Below are positions 33,259 through 41,643 of a stretch of 64,000 nt of DNA, piece by piece (positions within the stretch are counted from its first letter, which is position 1; each line of letters begins with the position of its first letter). The notes beneath the pieces are model-generated. The model was not told the DNA's origin. It worked only from the letters and a program-made list of their open reading frames with translations, and did no database searches. The stretch spans positions 248,001 through 312,000 of the forward strand of contig CAVSQX010000001.1 in NCBI GenBank assembly GCA_963730225.1, read 5' to 3'. Origin of the DNA: CAVSQX01 sp963730225 (lineage in GTDB: Bacteria > Planctomycetota > Phycisphaerae > Tepidisphaerales > Tepidisphaeraceae). The translations under genes were made by a program, and so were the position numbers.

Positions 33259-35323
33259 AATCGTCAGCACCGTTTTCAAGAAAGAACTCACCGAGCTGCT
33301 GCGCAACCGCCGCACGCTGCTGGTGATGTTCGGCGTGCCGTTGCTGCTCTATCCGCTGCTGACGATCGCGGTCGCGTCGCTGGCGAATTCCAAGAACGAC
33401 CAGCTGACCAAAAAGCCCGCGCGCGTTTTCGTGCAGAACGCCGACGGCGCGCCGCATCTGCTGGTGCAGTTGCGGGCGGACGATTCGGGCATTCGCATCA
33501 TTTCCCCCGCGCCCACCGATGTGGAAGCCCCGCTGAAAAACGGGTCCGTCGACGCGGTCATTCAGATCCCGCCCAATTTTGAATCCGCCGCGATCGCCGG
33601 CCCCGAAGAGGATGAACTGAGAATTCTCGTTGACCGCAGCCATCCCGATGCCGGTTTCGCCGAGAAAAAGCTCGACAAGATTTTCGACCAATATCAGCAG
33701 TGGATCATCCAGCGACGCCTGGCCAAACATGATCTTCCCGCCTCGCTGGCCCAGCCCCCGAAACGCACCGTGACCGACATCGCCACCACCAGCCAGACCT
33801 TCGGGCGACTGGCCGCCAGCGTGCTGCCGCTGCTGCTGCTGATAACCGGAATGCTCGGCGCTGTTTATCCTGCGCTCAACGCCACCACCACCGAGCGCGA
33901 ACTGGGCACGCTGGAAACTCTACTGGTCACTTCCGCCACCCGCGATGAATTGCTCGCCGCCAAAGCCGGCATCGTGCTGCTCATGGGATTGCTCACCGCG
34001 CTGCTGAACCTGGTCAGCATGTCGCTGGTGCTCATGCGGGCGATGTCGCAGGCGGACAAATCGCTGGGCCAAATCACCATCGACCCGGCCGCGCTGGCCC
34101 TGGTTTTCCTGGCCGCCGTTCCGACGCTGATTTTTTTCTCCGCACTGGTGCTGATGGTGGGACTGCTTTCGCGCAATCTCCGCGAAGCCAACGCCTACGC
34201 CACGCCGCTGATGATTTTGCCCGTGGCTTCGATGCTGGTTGGCATCGCCGACCCGCCGACGACTCCCGCGCTGTTGATGACTCCGATCGTCAATACCACG
34301 CTGATCATCCGCGACATTCTCATCGCTCACACCAGCGTCGGCGCTTTCGCCATCGCATTCATTTCCTCCGCCGTTTACGCGGTTCTCGTGCTCAGCTTTG
34401 CCAGCCGAATTTTTACCAACGAGCAGCTGGTTAACCCCGCGTGGGAGCCGTTGTCATTCCACGGGCTGAGCAAACACCGAACCCGCCGGCCGCGCTATCC
34501 GGCTTTGGACGAGGCCATCTCCCTTTTTGTCATCGCCATGCTGCTGCTGTTTTATGTCACGCCCAGCTTCCTGAAGTTCGGCCTGATCGCCGTGCTGCTC
34601 GTCTCCGAAGCCGTCATCGCCGGCCCCGCGCTGCTGTTCGGCTGGCTCGGACACTACAAATGGCAAGACGTGTTCTCGTTCCGCATTCCTAATCTCGCTT
34701 CGATGACCGGCGCGGTGCTGCTTGGTGTGGGCGTGATACCCCTGATCGACGTGGCGGCCTACCTTCAGCAGCGCTTCCATATTCTTCCCTACAATCCCGC
34801 GGACATGGAAGGCATCGGCAAACTTTTCGAGCCTGCCCTGGAATCCCATCCTATCTTCGTCCCGCTTCTGATCGGACTCGCTGCTGGCATCTGCGAAGAG
34901 CTTCTCTTTCGAGGACCGCTCCAATGCGCCCTGGTGCGCCGACTTCCCGTTCGCCTCGCCCTGTTCATCGGCGGGTTTCTCTTCGCGGCCGCCCACATGG
35001 ATATCTCCGGCCTGCCGGTTCGGCTGGTCCTGGGCGTTCTGCTAGGCTGGACCGTCTGGCACACCGGCTCCATCTTCCCGGCGATGCTTCTGCACGCCAC
35101 CATTGATACTACCAACACCGCCGTTGCCGCCCACCAATTGGTAACTTCCAGTGCTTCCGCTGATCTTTCCAATCCGCTGGGTACCAACATGGATCGGCTC
35201 GTCTTTCTTCTGGGAATCATTCTTACACTTGCCGGATGGCTGTTGATAAGGTATTTCGGCGCCGGCCGCGTTACCTCGGAAGTGGACGCGGGACATCCAA
35301 TCCTTAGCGAACAAACTCTATGA
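33248..35323 (+). CDS. ABC-2 permease (NatB-like) fused to CPBP intramembrane protease
   Basis: A 691-residue membrane protein. Residues 1-400 are a NatB/ABC-2-type permease (FKKELTELLRNRRTLLVMFG, then a periplasmic loop and TTERELGTLETLLVTSATR). The C-terminal 190 residues are a CPBP/CAAX-like intramembrane metalloprotease: ICEELLFRGPLQCAL gives the EExxxR motif, and FAAAHMDISGLPVRLVLG and MLLHATIDTTNT give the later metal ligands. Start is TTG 33248 inside the ATPase gene. The fusion is known from other bacteria; the transported substrate and the protease target are not known here. Confidence 0.85.
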   Translation: MRLKIVSTVFKKELTELLRNRRTLLVMFGVPLLLYPLLTIAVASLANSKNDQLTKKPARVFVQNADGAPHLLVQLRADDSGIRIISPAPTDVEAPLKNGSVDAVIQIPPNFESAAIAGPEEDELRILVDRSHPDAGFAEKKLDKIFDQYQQWIIQRRLAKHDLPASLAQPPKRTVTDIATTSQTFGRLAASVLPLLLLITGMLGAVYPALNATTTERELGTLETLLVTSATRDELLAAKAGIVLLMGLLTALLNLVSMSLVLMRAMSQADKSLGQITIDPAALALVFLAAVPTLIFFSALVLMVGLLSRNLREANAYATPLMILPVASMLVGIADPPTTPALLMTPIVNTTLIIRDILIAHTSVGAFAIAFISSAVYAVLVLSFASRIFTNEQLVNPAWEPLSFHGLSKHRTRRPRYPALDEAISLFVIAMLLLFYVTPSFLKFGLIAVLLVSEAVIAGPALLFGWLGHYKWQDVFSFRIPNLASMTGAVLLGVGVIPLIDVAAYLQQRFHILPYNPADMEGIGKLFEPALESHPIFVPLLIGLAAGICEELLFRGPLQCALVRRLPVRLALFIGGFLFAAAHMDISGLPVRLVLGVLLGWTVWHTGSIFPAMLLHATIDTTNTAVAAHQLVTSSASADLSNPLGTNMDRLVFLLGIILTLAGWLLIRYFGAGRVTSEVDAGHPILSEQTL

Positions 35324-36618
35324 ATCCTCGAACGCTGCCGTTCTTCGCCGTTGTCATTTGTCTTTTGACGGGGCCGCACTTCTCGCACGCTCAGCAGCTA
35401 ACCGCCACGCCGTACAGGAGCGACGGGATTTACCAGATCGGTGAACCCGTCGGCTGGACGATCTCTTCCACCATCCCCGGCAGCTTCAAATACATCGTCA
35501 GGAAGAACAATTTCGAACTCATCAAATCGGGTGATCTCGATCTCTCCGGCGGTCCGGCAAAGATCGAAGTTACGTTGAACGACCCGGCGATGGTCTACCT
35601 CGAATTCCCCGACGTGCCGGCGCCGACCACGCCAAGCGCCGGGCGCAAACCTCCGGACGCCTTCGGTGCAGCCGTCGCACCCGAGAAACTTCAACCTTCC
35701 ATACCGCGCCCGGCCGACTTCGACGAATTCTGGGATTCCAAGATCAAACTACTGAACCAGATTCCTCCCGACGCCGTGCTGACTCCCAAAGACGCCGGCC
35801 GGCCTGATATCGACTACGCCATCATCCGCATGGACAATATCAACGACGGCCACATCCACGGCCAAATTGCCAAGCCCAGGCGCGGCGGCAAGTTCCCGGG
35901 TTTGTTAATCCTCCAATACGCAGGCGGACCCTATGCGCTTGAACCGCAATGGGTCATCAACCGCGCGGCGCAAGGCTGGCTTGCTGTAAACATCGAGCCG
36001 CACGATGTTCTTCCCGATCAGCCCAGATCTTACTATGAGGCTTTACCAGATTCCCTCAAACACTACCAAACGATCGGCCGCGACGATCGAGACACTTGTT
36101 ACTTCCTGCGAATGTACCTCGCCGACTACAGGGCCGTCGAATATCTCACCGGCCGGCCCGACTGGGACGGTAAAACGCTGATGGTCATGGGCGGCAGCAT
36201 GGGCGGGCAGCAGAGTCTGTGCGTGGCCGGGCTGAATCGCAAAATCACCGGGGTCATCGTCGAAGAGCCCTCCGGCTGCGATGCCAACGGCCCGCTCCAC
36301 GGCCGCGCTTCGGGTTATCCCAACTGGCCCTGCGACAATCCCAAAATCATGCAGACGGCCCAATACTTCGACGTCGTAAATTTCGCTTCGCGCATCACCG
36401 TGCCGTCGCTGGTAGCCATGGGATTTGTCGATACCACCGCTCCGCCGGTCGGCATCTGGACCGCGTTTAACCAGATTCAAGGGCCAAAGGAAGCCGTTCC
36501 CATGATCGACTCGCCGCACAACAATCTCTCGACTGCCGCCCAACGCCGGCCGTACACCAGTAAATCGGAACAATGGCTTGGCATTCTAGTGCACGGCGGC
36601 CACGTGCCTCCTGAGTAG
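35320..36618 (+). CDS. Acetylxylan esterase-family hydrolase (AXE1-like)
   Basis: Exported alpha/beta-hydrolase that probably removes acetyl groups from plant polysaccharide. The 432-residue product has a signal peptide (to about residue 24, FSHAQQ), an N-terminal beta domain (YQIGEPVGWTISSTIPGSFK) and an AXE1 domain (RPADFDEFWDSKIKLLNQIP). The triad candidates are Ser293 in GGSMGG, Asp371 in GFVDTTAPP and His400 in DSPHNN. ATG overlaps the TGA of the permease-protease gene (ATGA). It fits with the secreted glycosidases of this genome. Confidence 0.88.
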   Translation: MNPRTLPFFAVVICLLTGPHFSHAQQLTATPYRSDGIYQIGEPVGWTISSTIPGSFKYIVRKNNFELIKSGDLDLSGGPAKIEVTLNDPAMVYLEFPDVPAPTTPSAGRKPPDAFGAAVAPEKLQPSIPRPADFDEFWDSKIKLLNQIPPDAVLTPKDAGRPDIDYAIIRMDNINDGHIHGQIAKPRRGGKFPGLLILQYAGGPYALEPQWVINRAAQGWLAVNIEPHDVLPDQPRSYYEALPDSLKHYQTIGRDDRDTCYFLRMYLADYRAVEYLTGRPDWDGKTLMVMGGSMGGQQSLCVAGLNRKITGVIVEEPSGCDANGPLHGRASGYPNWPCDNPKIMQTAQYFDVVNFASRITVPSLVAMGFVDTTAPPVGIWTAFNQIQGPKEAVPMIDSPHNNLSTAAQRRPYTSKSEQWLGILVHGGHVPPE

Positions 36619-36656
36619 GATGCCAATCTTTCCAAGACAAGCAGCGGAATTCGCGG

Positions 36657-37058
36657 TCAGAAATACGGAAACGTCGGCGCCTTCAGCCTGTGAAGGTAAT
36701 CGCGGAGCGCAGCGGCCGTGTTCTCTTCCGGATTGGTTCCATGGTGGATCAATGTGTAATCGCGCGACCGACTTAGTCTTGCCATATTCCTCAGCTCCAA
36801 TACGTGGGAGCTACGAGAGAGTTGTCCGTGGTATTCCTCAAGGAAGTAATCATATCGACTTGGATGCGCCTCCAGTTCTTCTGCCAGATCGTGTGACGGC
36901 CCAAGATAACTCACGATTCGATCGATGGCACACAATTCCAACAGGTCTCGGGTGAGACCAATCGGCTCAACCCACAAGCGCTCGCCGTCATCCGATTCGA
37001 TGCGGTCCAGCAGGTGCTTCAGCTTGATCACAACATCATCTCCGAGTCTGCCCGCCAT
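36657..37058 (-). CDS. Hypothetical 133-residue protein
   Basis: An acidic soluble protein with no recognised domain. It contains LKHLLDRIESDDGERLWVEP, DLLELCAIDRIVSYLGPSHD and YTLIHHGTNPEENTAA. It overlaps the preceding 59-codon gene. GTG 37031, with GGAGATGATG upstream and a GTGA overlap, is an alternative start that would give 124 residues. Third gene of a coupled cluster of small genes on the minus strand. Function unknown. Confidence 0.6.
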   Translation of the reverse strand: MAGRLGDDVVIKLKHLLDRIESDDGERLWVEPIGLTRDLLELCAIDRIVSYLGPSHDLAEELEAHPSRYDYFLEEYHGQLSRSSHVLELRNMARLSRSRDYTLIHHGTNPEENTAAALRDYLHRLKAPTFPYF

Positions 37059-37207
37059 CGGCTGGGCGTCCGTTCAACAACTCCCTCGAAGATATAAACG
37101 GCGCAATCGGCGCGGATTGTTTCAACGGAATAATTTTCGATGCGAATCTGTTTTGGAAATCCCGCGAAAGCATTGCGATTTGCGAAAGCGGCAACCGGCT
37201 GCGTCAT
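37028..37207 (-). CDS. Hypothetical 59-residue protein, translationally coupled
   Basis: Begins MTQPVAAFANRNAFAGFPKQ and ends ERTPSRWRADSEMML. Its ATG overlaps the TGA of the zinc-ribbon gene (ATGA) and its TGA overlaps the start region of the 133-residue gene. It is too short for a function call. The two-sided overlap pattern supports it being translated, although the sequence has no obvious family. Confidence 0.45.
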   Translation of the reverse strand: MTQPVAAFANRNAFAGFPKQIRIENYSVETIRADCAVYIFEGVVERTPSRWRADSEMML

Positions 37208-37479
37208 TGCACCCTGCGCATCACCGGCATTCCACACTCCGGACATCTTTCGGGTGTGGCGCGAAGATCGTAGCCGCAATTCAGACAGAGCCCCCGGGCC
37301 GCCCGACCGCGCAGCCGGCCTTCCCTGACAGCGAGAATCGCCAGGAGGACAAATGTAGTGCATACCGCTACGCCGTATGTAGTCGAGCTGGTCCGATCGT
37401 TCGGGATAAACGCGGCGACCAGCGCCGGCAGAAAAATAAAAGCGAGAAGAGCGAGCGGCGTTATCCGGCGGCGCTTCAC
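37204..37479 (-). CDS. Small membrane protein with CxxCGYDLRATPxxCPECG zinc ribbon
   Basis: A 91-residue protein with two hydrophobic segments (LALLAFIFLPALVAAFI and YGVAVCTTFVLLAILAV) and a C-terminal ribbon CLNCGYDLRATPERCPECG. This ribbon occurs on many small planctomycete membrane proteins, all without assigned function. First gene of the three-gene coupled cluster on the minus strand. Confidence 0.75.
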   Translation of the reverse strand: MKRRRITPLALLAFIFLPALVAAFIPNDRTSSTTYGVAVCTTFVLLAILAVREGRLRGRAARGLCLNCGYDLRATPERCPECGMPVMRRVQ

Positions 37480-37540
37480 GATGTGATTTTACCCTGGGTG
37501 CCAACGATTCGAACCGGCTGAGGTGCTATTGCCTCGCAGA

Positions 37541-38680
37541 TCAATTCTTCCGGCGGCGCGTCAAGCCGAAGCCAGCGAGCACTATTAATCCCATCGATGC
37601 CGGTTCGGGAACAACGCTGATCGTGCCGCTCGTGTAGAGCGAACTGGTGTTCCACGACCCCACTAAAAGAGGCGGGAGATTCACGGCCGAAAAAGTGCCG
37701 CTGGTCGAGCCATAGTTAAAAAGATGAAATACCTCGCCCAATGATGGGTTAAAACCGTTTGGCAACGTGATATCCAAAGTTCCTCCGAACACGGCTTTCG
37801 GGCCTGCGAGTCCATTGCTGATGGATGGGCTCAGTTGGATCGTTACCGTTGATGCGTAGGTCGTCAGGCCAAGTGCGTCAATGTCTCCGAATAGTACGGT
37901 CAACGGACCGTCGAGATTCGCGGCAGCGTTGGCCTGGACAGTTGATCCACCGCTGATCGTGAGCGATCCGGTTCCAATGGTCATGCCCTGACTTGGGTTG
38001 AAAGTGCTGTCGTCCAGCGTCACCGGGCCGTTGATGGTCAAAGCGACTCCTCCAACTACCGTAAAAGTTGATCCGTTGGTGATGTTGGCCGAGGAAATTG
38101 TTACGGGCCCGGACATGAACGTTGCGTCGTTCAATACAAGGTTTCCGCCCAAGTTCATTCCTCCGCTGGCGTCTTGCTTCAGTGTTCCGCCATTTTCGAC
38201 GGTGATTGTTCCGCCCGAGCCCTCGGTCACTATCGAGCCTGATCCAACGTCGTTGATCGTGGCGCCGTTGACGATCAATTGCCCCGTCCCACCCATTCCG
38301 ACTGAGATTGCCAGACCGCCAGCGGCGGATTCCAACATGCCAGTTCCGATGATGGTCATGGAACCGTTCTGCCCACTGGCATCAGCAATCTGGAGGGTGC
38401 TCGCCGTCATGAATTGCCCGCTCAGATTCAGCGTTGGATTGTCGGTTTGCACGGCGATGCTGCTGGGTGTTTCCATTCCCGGCAACGTGACCGTGTAGCC
38501 AGTCGAATTCAGATTGAAGACCGCGTTGGCGGGCACTACGTCGTCGCTCCAGTTGCTCGGATCGCCCCAACTGCCGCCGGCGGGGTTAATCCAGTTGTCG
38601 GCAAAAGCTGCCGTGTCCAACGACACGCAAAATGACAATGCTGCCAACGCCGAAAAATATTTCCGCTTATTCCTCTCCAT
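37541..38680 (-). CDS. PEP-CTERM exported adhesin-like protein
   Basis: A 379-residue exported protein with a signal peptide (to about residue 28), serine/glycine/threonine-rich beta repeats starting NWINPAGGSWGDPSNWSDDV (autotransporter-passenger or CBM-like opening) and tail VPEPASMGLIVLAGFGLTRR, a PEP-CTERM sorting signal (VPEP, hydrophobic span, RRRK). PEP-CTERM proteins are processed by an exosortase and placed on the surface or in the extracellular matrix. No exosortase is in the window. Confidence 0.8.
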   Translation of the reverse strand: MERNKRKYFSALAALSFCVSLDTAAFADNWINPAGGSWGDPSNWSDDVVPANAVFNLNSTGYTVTLPGMETPSSIAVQTDNPTLNLSGQFMTASTLQIADASGQNGSMTIIGTGMLESAAGGLAISVGMGGTGQLIVNGATINDVGSGSIVTEGSGGTITVENGGTLKQDASGGMNLGGNLVLNDATFMSGPVTISSANITNGSTFTVVGGVALTINGPVTLDDSTFNPSQGMTIGTGSLTISGGSTVQANAAANLDGPLTVLFGDIDALGLTTYASTVTIQLSPSISNGLAGPKAVFGGTLDITLPNGFNPSLGEVFHLFNYGSTSGTFSAVNLPPLLVGSWNTSSLYTSGTISVVPEPASMGLIVLAGFGLTRRRKN

Positions 38681-38766
38681 TGTGCCTCCCTAGGGTTGAG
38701 CCAGCTACCCTGATCTGACCGCGTTAGAATGTCCCTCCGCGTGCCACATGCAACTGAAATCCGGAT

Positions 38767-39975
38767 CTATCCGATCGGAAACTTGGCGAGAAACGCTCGG
38801 CCAACGATGTCGGTGTTTTTGCGGAGCCGTCTTCGCTTGCGCCGGCTCAAAGCCGCGACGAAAGACAAGGCAGTGAGCGCACCGGCTGGCTCAGGCACGG
38901 TGATTTCAGATGTGGGTGCCGCGGCCTGGTCGGATGCGCCGCCGGCATTTTCGGAGTTGAATTCGTTGTCGATGATCGTGTAATCATCGCCGTTGACGAC
39001 GCCGTCGAGATTGAAATCTCCGTTTGCCCAGCCGGAGAGGTGGTTGTTGAAGCCGTTATCGATCAGCGTGTAATCGTCGCCGTTAATTGCTCCGTCGTTG
39101 TTTGCGTCGCCGGGTTTGGGCAGCTTGGGTTGTGGGACCGGCGGCGCGGTGCCGAGCATGGCGGCCGCGAAGTCGTCGCCGAGGAGATCGTATCCTGCCT
39201 GTGTTGGGTGTACGCCGTCGGAAGTCAGCGACAGGTTGTCTGACCCGTCGGCATTGACGAACGAATCGAACGTATCAACCAGCGTGATTGCATCACCAGC
39301 GGCGGTAAATCTGGCGACTTGGGCCGGCAGAAGATAGTTGAATTCCCGCACATCGACGTCCGCCGCGGGGAAGGCGGGGATCGGAATCAGCTCGGCGAGG
39401 TAAATGTGGACACCGGGCCGCAGGGTGTAGAGATCGGCGAGGAGTTTGTTCAGCAGAACGTTGACATCATAGGTCGGATCGAGGCCGGCGATCATGTCGT
39501 TGGTACCGGCCATCAGCAGGATGTTGTTGGGGTAGATCGCTGGGCGTGAGCCAAGCCCGGTGAGCCAATAACCTGTGTCTTGTCCGTTGGATCCGGAGAG
39601 ATTCGCATCGATATCGGCAATGCGATATCCCGGATGGGCTTCCTGCGCGGCATCGCCAGCGGCGGTGAGTTGCGGTGTTGAATTGCTGGTCACGGTGCCG
39701 ACGAACTCAAACGAAGAACCAGCCGCGATCAGATCGCTGTAGAGTTGCTGCCTGTAACCGCCGGGGATTGCGTTCTCCGTGCCGGTTCCTTGGCCCCAAA
39801 GACCGCCGGTCCATGTCCACGCATCACCCCAGGTGATGGAGTCGCCCAGGGGCATGATATTCCCGAAATTTGTCTGGGCCCTCGACTCGGCGGCCATGGC
39901 AGCAGAGATCCATAAGCTCATCATTGTAGTGCGGGCCCGTCCGCTCATAACCTTTTTTAGCCAAATTACTTGCAT
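38767..39975 (-). CDS. SGNH/GDSL hydrolase with dockerin-like repeats and PEP-CTERM tail
   Basis: A 402-residue exported esterase-type enzyme. Block I is MPLGDSITWGDAW, block III the AGTNDMIAG segment and block V SDGVHPTQAGYDLLG, the SGNH catalytic set. It is followed by two calcium-binding dockerin-like repeats (GDANNDGAINGDDYTLIDNG and GDFNLDGVVNGDDYTIIDNE) and by a VPEPAGALTALSFVAALSRR tail, after which about 20 more residues occur. The substrate is unknown. Confidence 0.8.
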   Translation of the reverse strand: MQVIWLKKVMSGRARTTMMSLWISAAMAAESRAQTNFGNIMPLGDSITWGDAWTWTGGLWGQGTGTENAIPGGYRQQLYSDLIAAGSSFEFVGTVTSNSTPQLTAAGDAAQEAHPGYRIADIDANLSGSNGQDTGYWLTGLGSRPAIYPNNILLMAGTNDMIAGLDPTYDVNVLLNKLLADLYTLRPGVHIYLAELIPIPAFPAADVDVREFNYLLPAQVARFTAAGDAITLVDTFDSFVNADGSDNLSLTSDGVHPTQAGYDLLGDDFAAAMLGTAPPVPQPKLPKPGDANNDGAINGDDYTLIDNGFNNHLSGWANGDFNLDGVVNGDDYTIIDNEFNSENAGGASDQAAAPTSEITVPEPAGALTALSFVAALSRRKRRRLRKNTDIVGRAFLAKFPIG

Positions 39976-40188
39976 AAAAATCAGATTTACCGATCCTACA
40001 GGGTGTCTTATTCCAAACCTATTTGATTATCAATCACTAACTGCGCCCGCCTTGACCATTTTTCAATTCATTCCTAAGCTCCAGCAGCAATGCAATTGTC
40101 GGCTGTCACGGGCGGCCGATGGGCGAGTTGAAACGCAGCTTGCGGCCCGAAACTGCTAAAGCGCTACAATCGCTTTCTCGCTTGTGGG

Positions 40189-40213
40189 CCATGCCAAGGG
40201 GCATGGTTTTTTT
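40189..40213 (+). terminator. Intrinsic terminator-like hairpin upstream of moeB
   Basis: CCATGCC (40189-40195) and GGCATGG (40200-40206) form a 7-bp stem with a four-base AAGG loop, followed by seven T residues. It is a textbook intrinsic terminator on the plus strand, but no plus-strand gene ends here, and it lies only 26 bases before the moeB start. It may end a short leader RNA. The rest of the 264-base gap (39976-40239) has only possible -10 sequences. Confidence 0.7.
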
Positions 40214-40239
40214 GTCGAGATTCAGAGAGAGGCTTTCCC

Positions 40240-41516
40240 ATGGCTCAGCTCAACAACGAACAGATCAATCGCTACAAACGTCATCTGATCTTGCCGGAAG
40301 TCGGCACGGAAGGGCAGTTGAAGCTGCTGGGCGCCAAGGTGCTGTGCATCGGAGCGGGCGGATTGGGTTGCCCGATCAGTTTGTATCTGGCGGCGGCCGG
40401 GGTCGGCACGATCGGGCTGGCGGATGTGGATGTCGTCAGCCCGAGCAATCTTCAGCGGCAGATTTTGTTTGGCGTGAGCGATGTTGGTGAAGACAAAGTC
40501 AAAGCGGCGGCCAAGCGGCTGAAGGATGTCAACCCGGATGTGAAGATCATCGAGCACAAGACGATCGTCAACAGTTCCAACGTTCTGGATCTGGTTGCCG
40601 ACTACGATGTCATCATCGACGGCACCGATAATTTCCCGACCCGCTACTGCGTGAACGATGCCTGCGTGATGCTGAAGAAGCCCAACGTGTACGGCTCGAT
40701 TTTCCGATTCGAGGGAATGGTCACGGTTTTCGCTCCACATCTGCCCAATCCGCATCGACAGGGGGAGCGCGGGCCGTGCTATCGGTGCATGTATCCCGAG
40801 CCGCCCGATCCGGGATCGGTGCCGAGCTGCGCGGAGGGCGGTGTGATCGGTGTTTTGCCCGGAATCATCGGCACGCTTCAGGCCAACGAAGTCATCAAGC
40901 TGATTCTGGGCATCGGCACGCCGGCGATCGGAAAGCTGGTGACGTTTGCCGCGATGGATTTGGATTTCAAGAGCTTCAAGTTGCGGCGCGATCCAAATTG
41001 CCCGGTGTGCGGCGAAAATCCGACCATCACCGAGCCGATCGATTACGAGCAGTTCTGCGGAGTGCCGGCACTCGATCCGAAATCGCTGGCCGAAACGGAA
41101 GCGGAAGTGAAGCGGGCCAAGAGCGGAGCGGCAGGGGGGGCGATCCCTCGCTGGATTCTCGTGGCTTGCCGCCGGGTTACGATTTCGACCCGGCGTTGGA
41201 AATCACGCCGCGCGAAGTTAAATCGTTGCTGGATCGGCGTGATCCGTTTTATTTTGTGGATTGCCGACTGCCCAACGAATTCGCCATCACCAACATTTCC
41301 GGGGCCACGCTCATTCCGCTTCAGCAGATTGCGGCTAAGTTTGGCGAACTCAAACCGCACGCAAATGAAAAGGTAATCGTTTTTTGCAGAAGTGGCGGGC
41401 GGTCGATGCAGTTCACGAAAATTCTGAAACAACAGGGCTTCAAGGACGTGAAAAGCATGGCGGGCGGGATTCTGCTCTGGAATAAGGACATTAACCCCGG
41501 CGGGCCGCAATATTAG
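40240..41516 (+). CDS. moeB: MoeB/ThiF-type adenylyltransferase with C-terminal rhodanese, frameshifted
   Basis: Activates the C-terminus of a MoaD/ThiS-like sulfur carrier; the rhodanese domain supplies or transfers sulfur. The ThiF domain shows GAGGLGCPISLYLAAAGVG (nucleotide-binding), DGTDNFPTRYCVNDAC, and zinc-site CxxC pairs CYRCMYPEPP and CPVCGEN. The rhodanese domain (FYFVDCRLPNEFAITNISGA; VIVFCRSGGRS with Cys) follows. The frame breaks in the G7 run at 41134-41140. Adding one G restores SGAAGGGDPSLDSRGLPPGY. The merged product is about 425 residues. The carrier protein is not in the window. Confidence 0.9.
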
Positions 41517-41579
41517 TGAATCGCGAATTAATCATTAGCGCCAAATCGCCGATCCGCTATTAATCCTGTCGGCGTGGAC

Positions 41580-41608
41580 TTGGGCTGGCGTGCTTGATGC
41601 GGTATGAT
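41580..41608 (+). promoter_or_regulatory. Likely promoter of the glycogen debranching gene
   Basis: TTGGGC (41580-41585), a 17-base spacer and TATGAT (41603-41608) precede the gene by 36 bases; the leader then contains the hairpin CGAGCC-AA-GGCTCG and a strong GGAGGAA ribosome-binding site. This is a plausible sigma-70-type promoter. Confidence 0.5.
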
Positions 41609-41643
41609 GCACGAGCCAAGGCTCGGGTTCATGGAGGAATACG

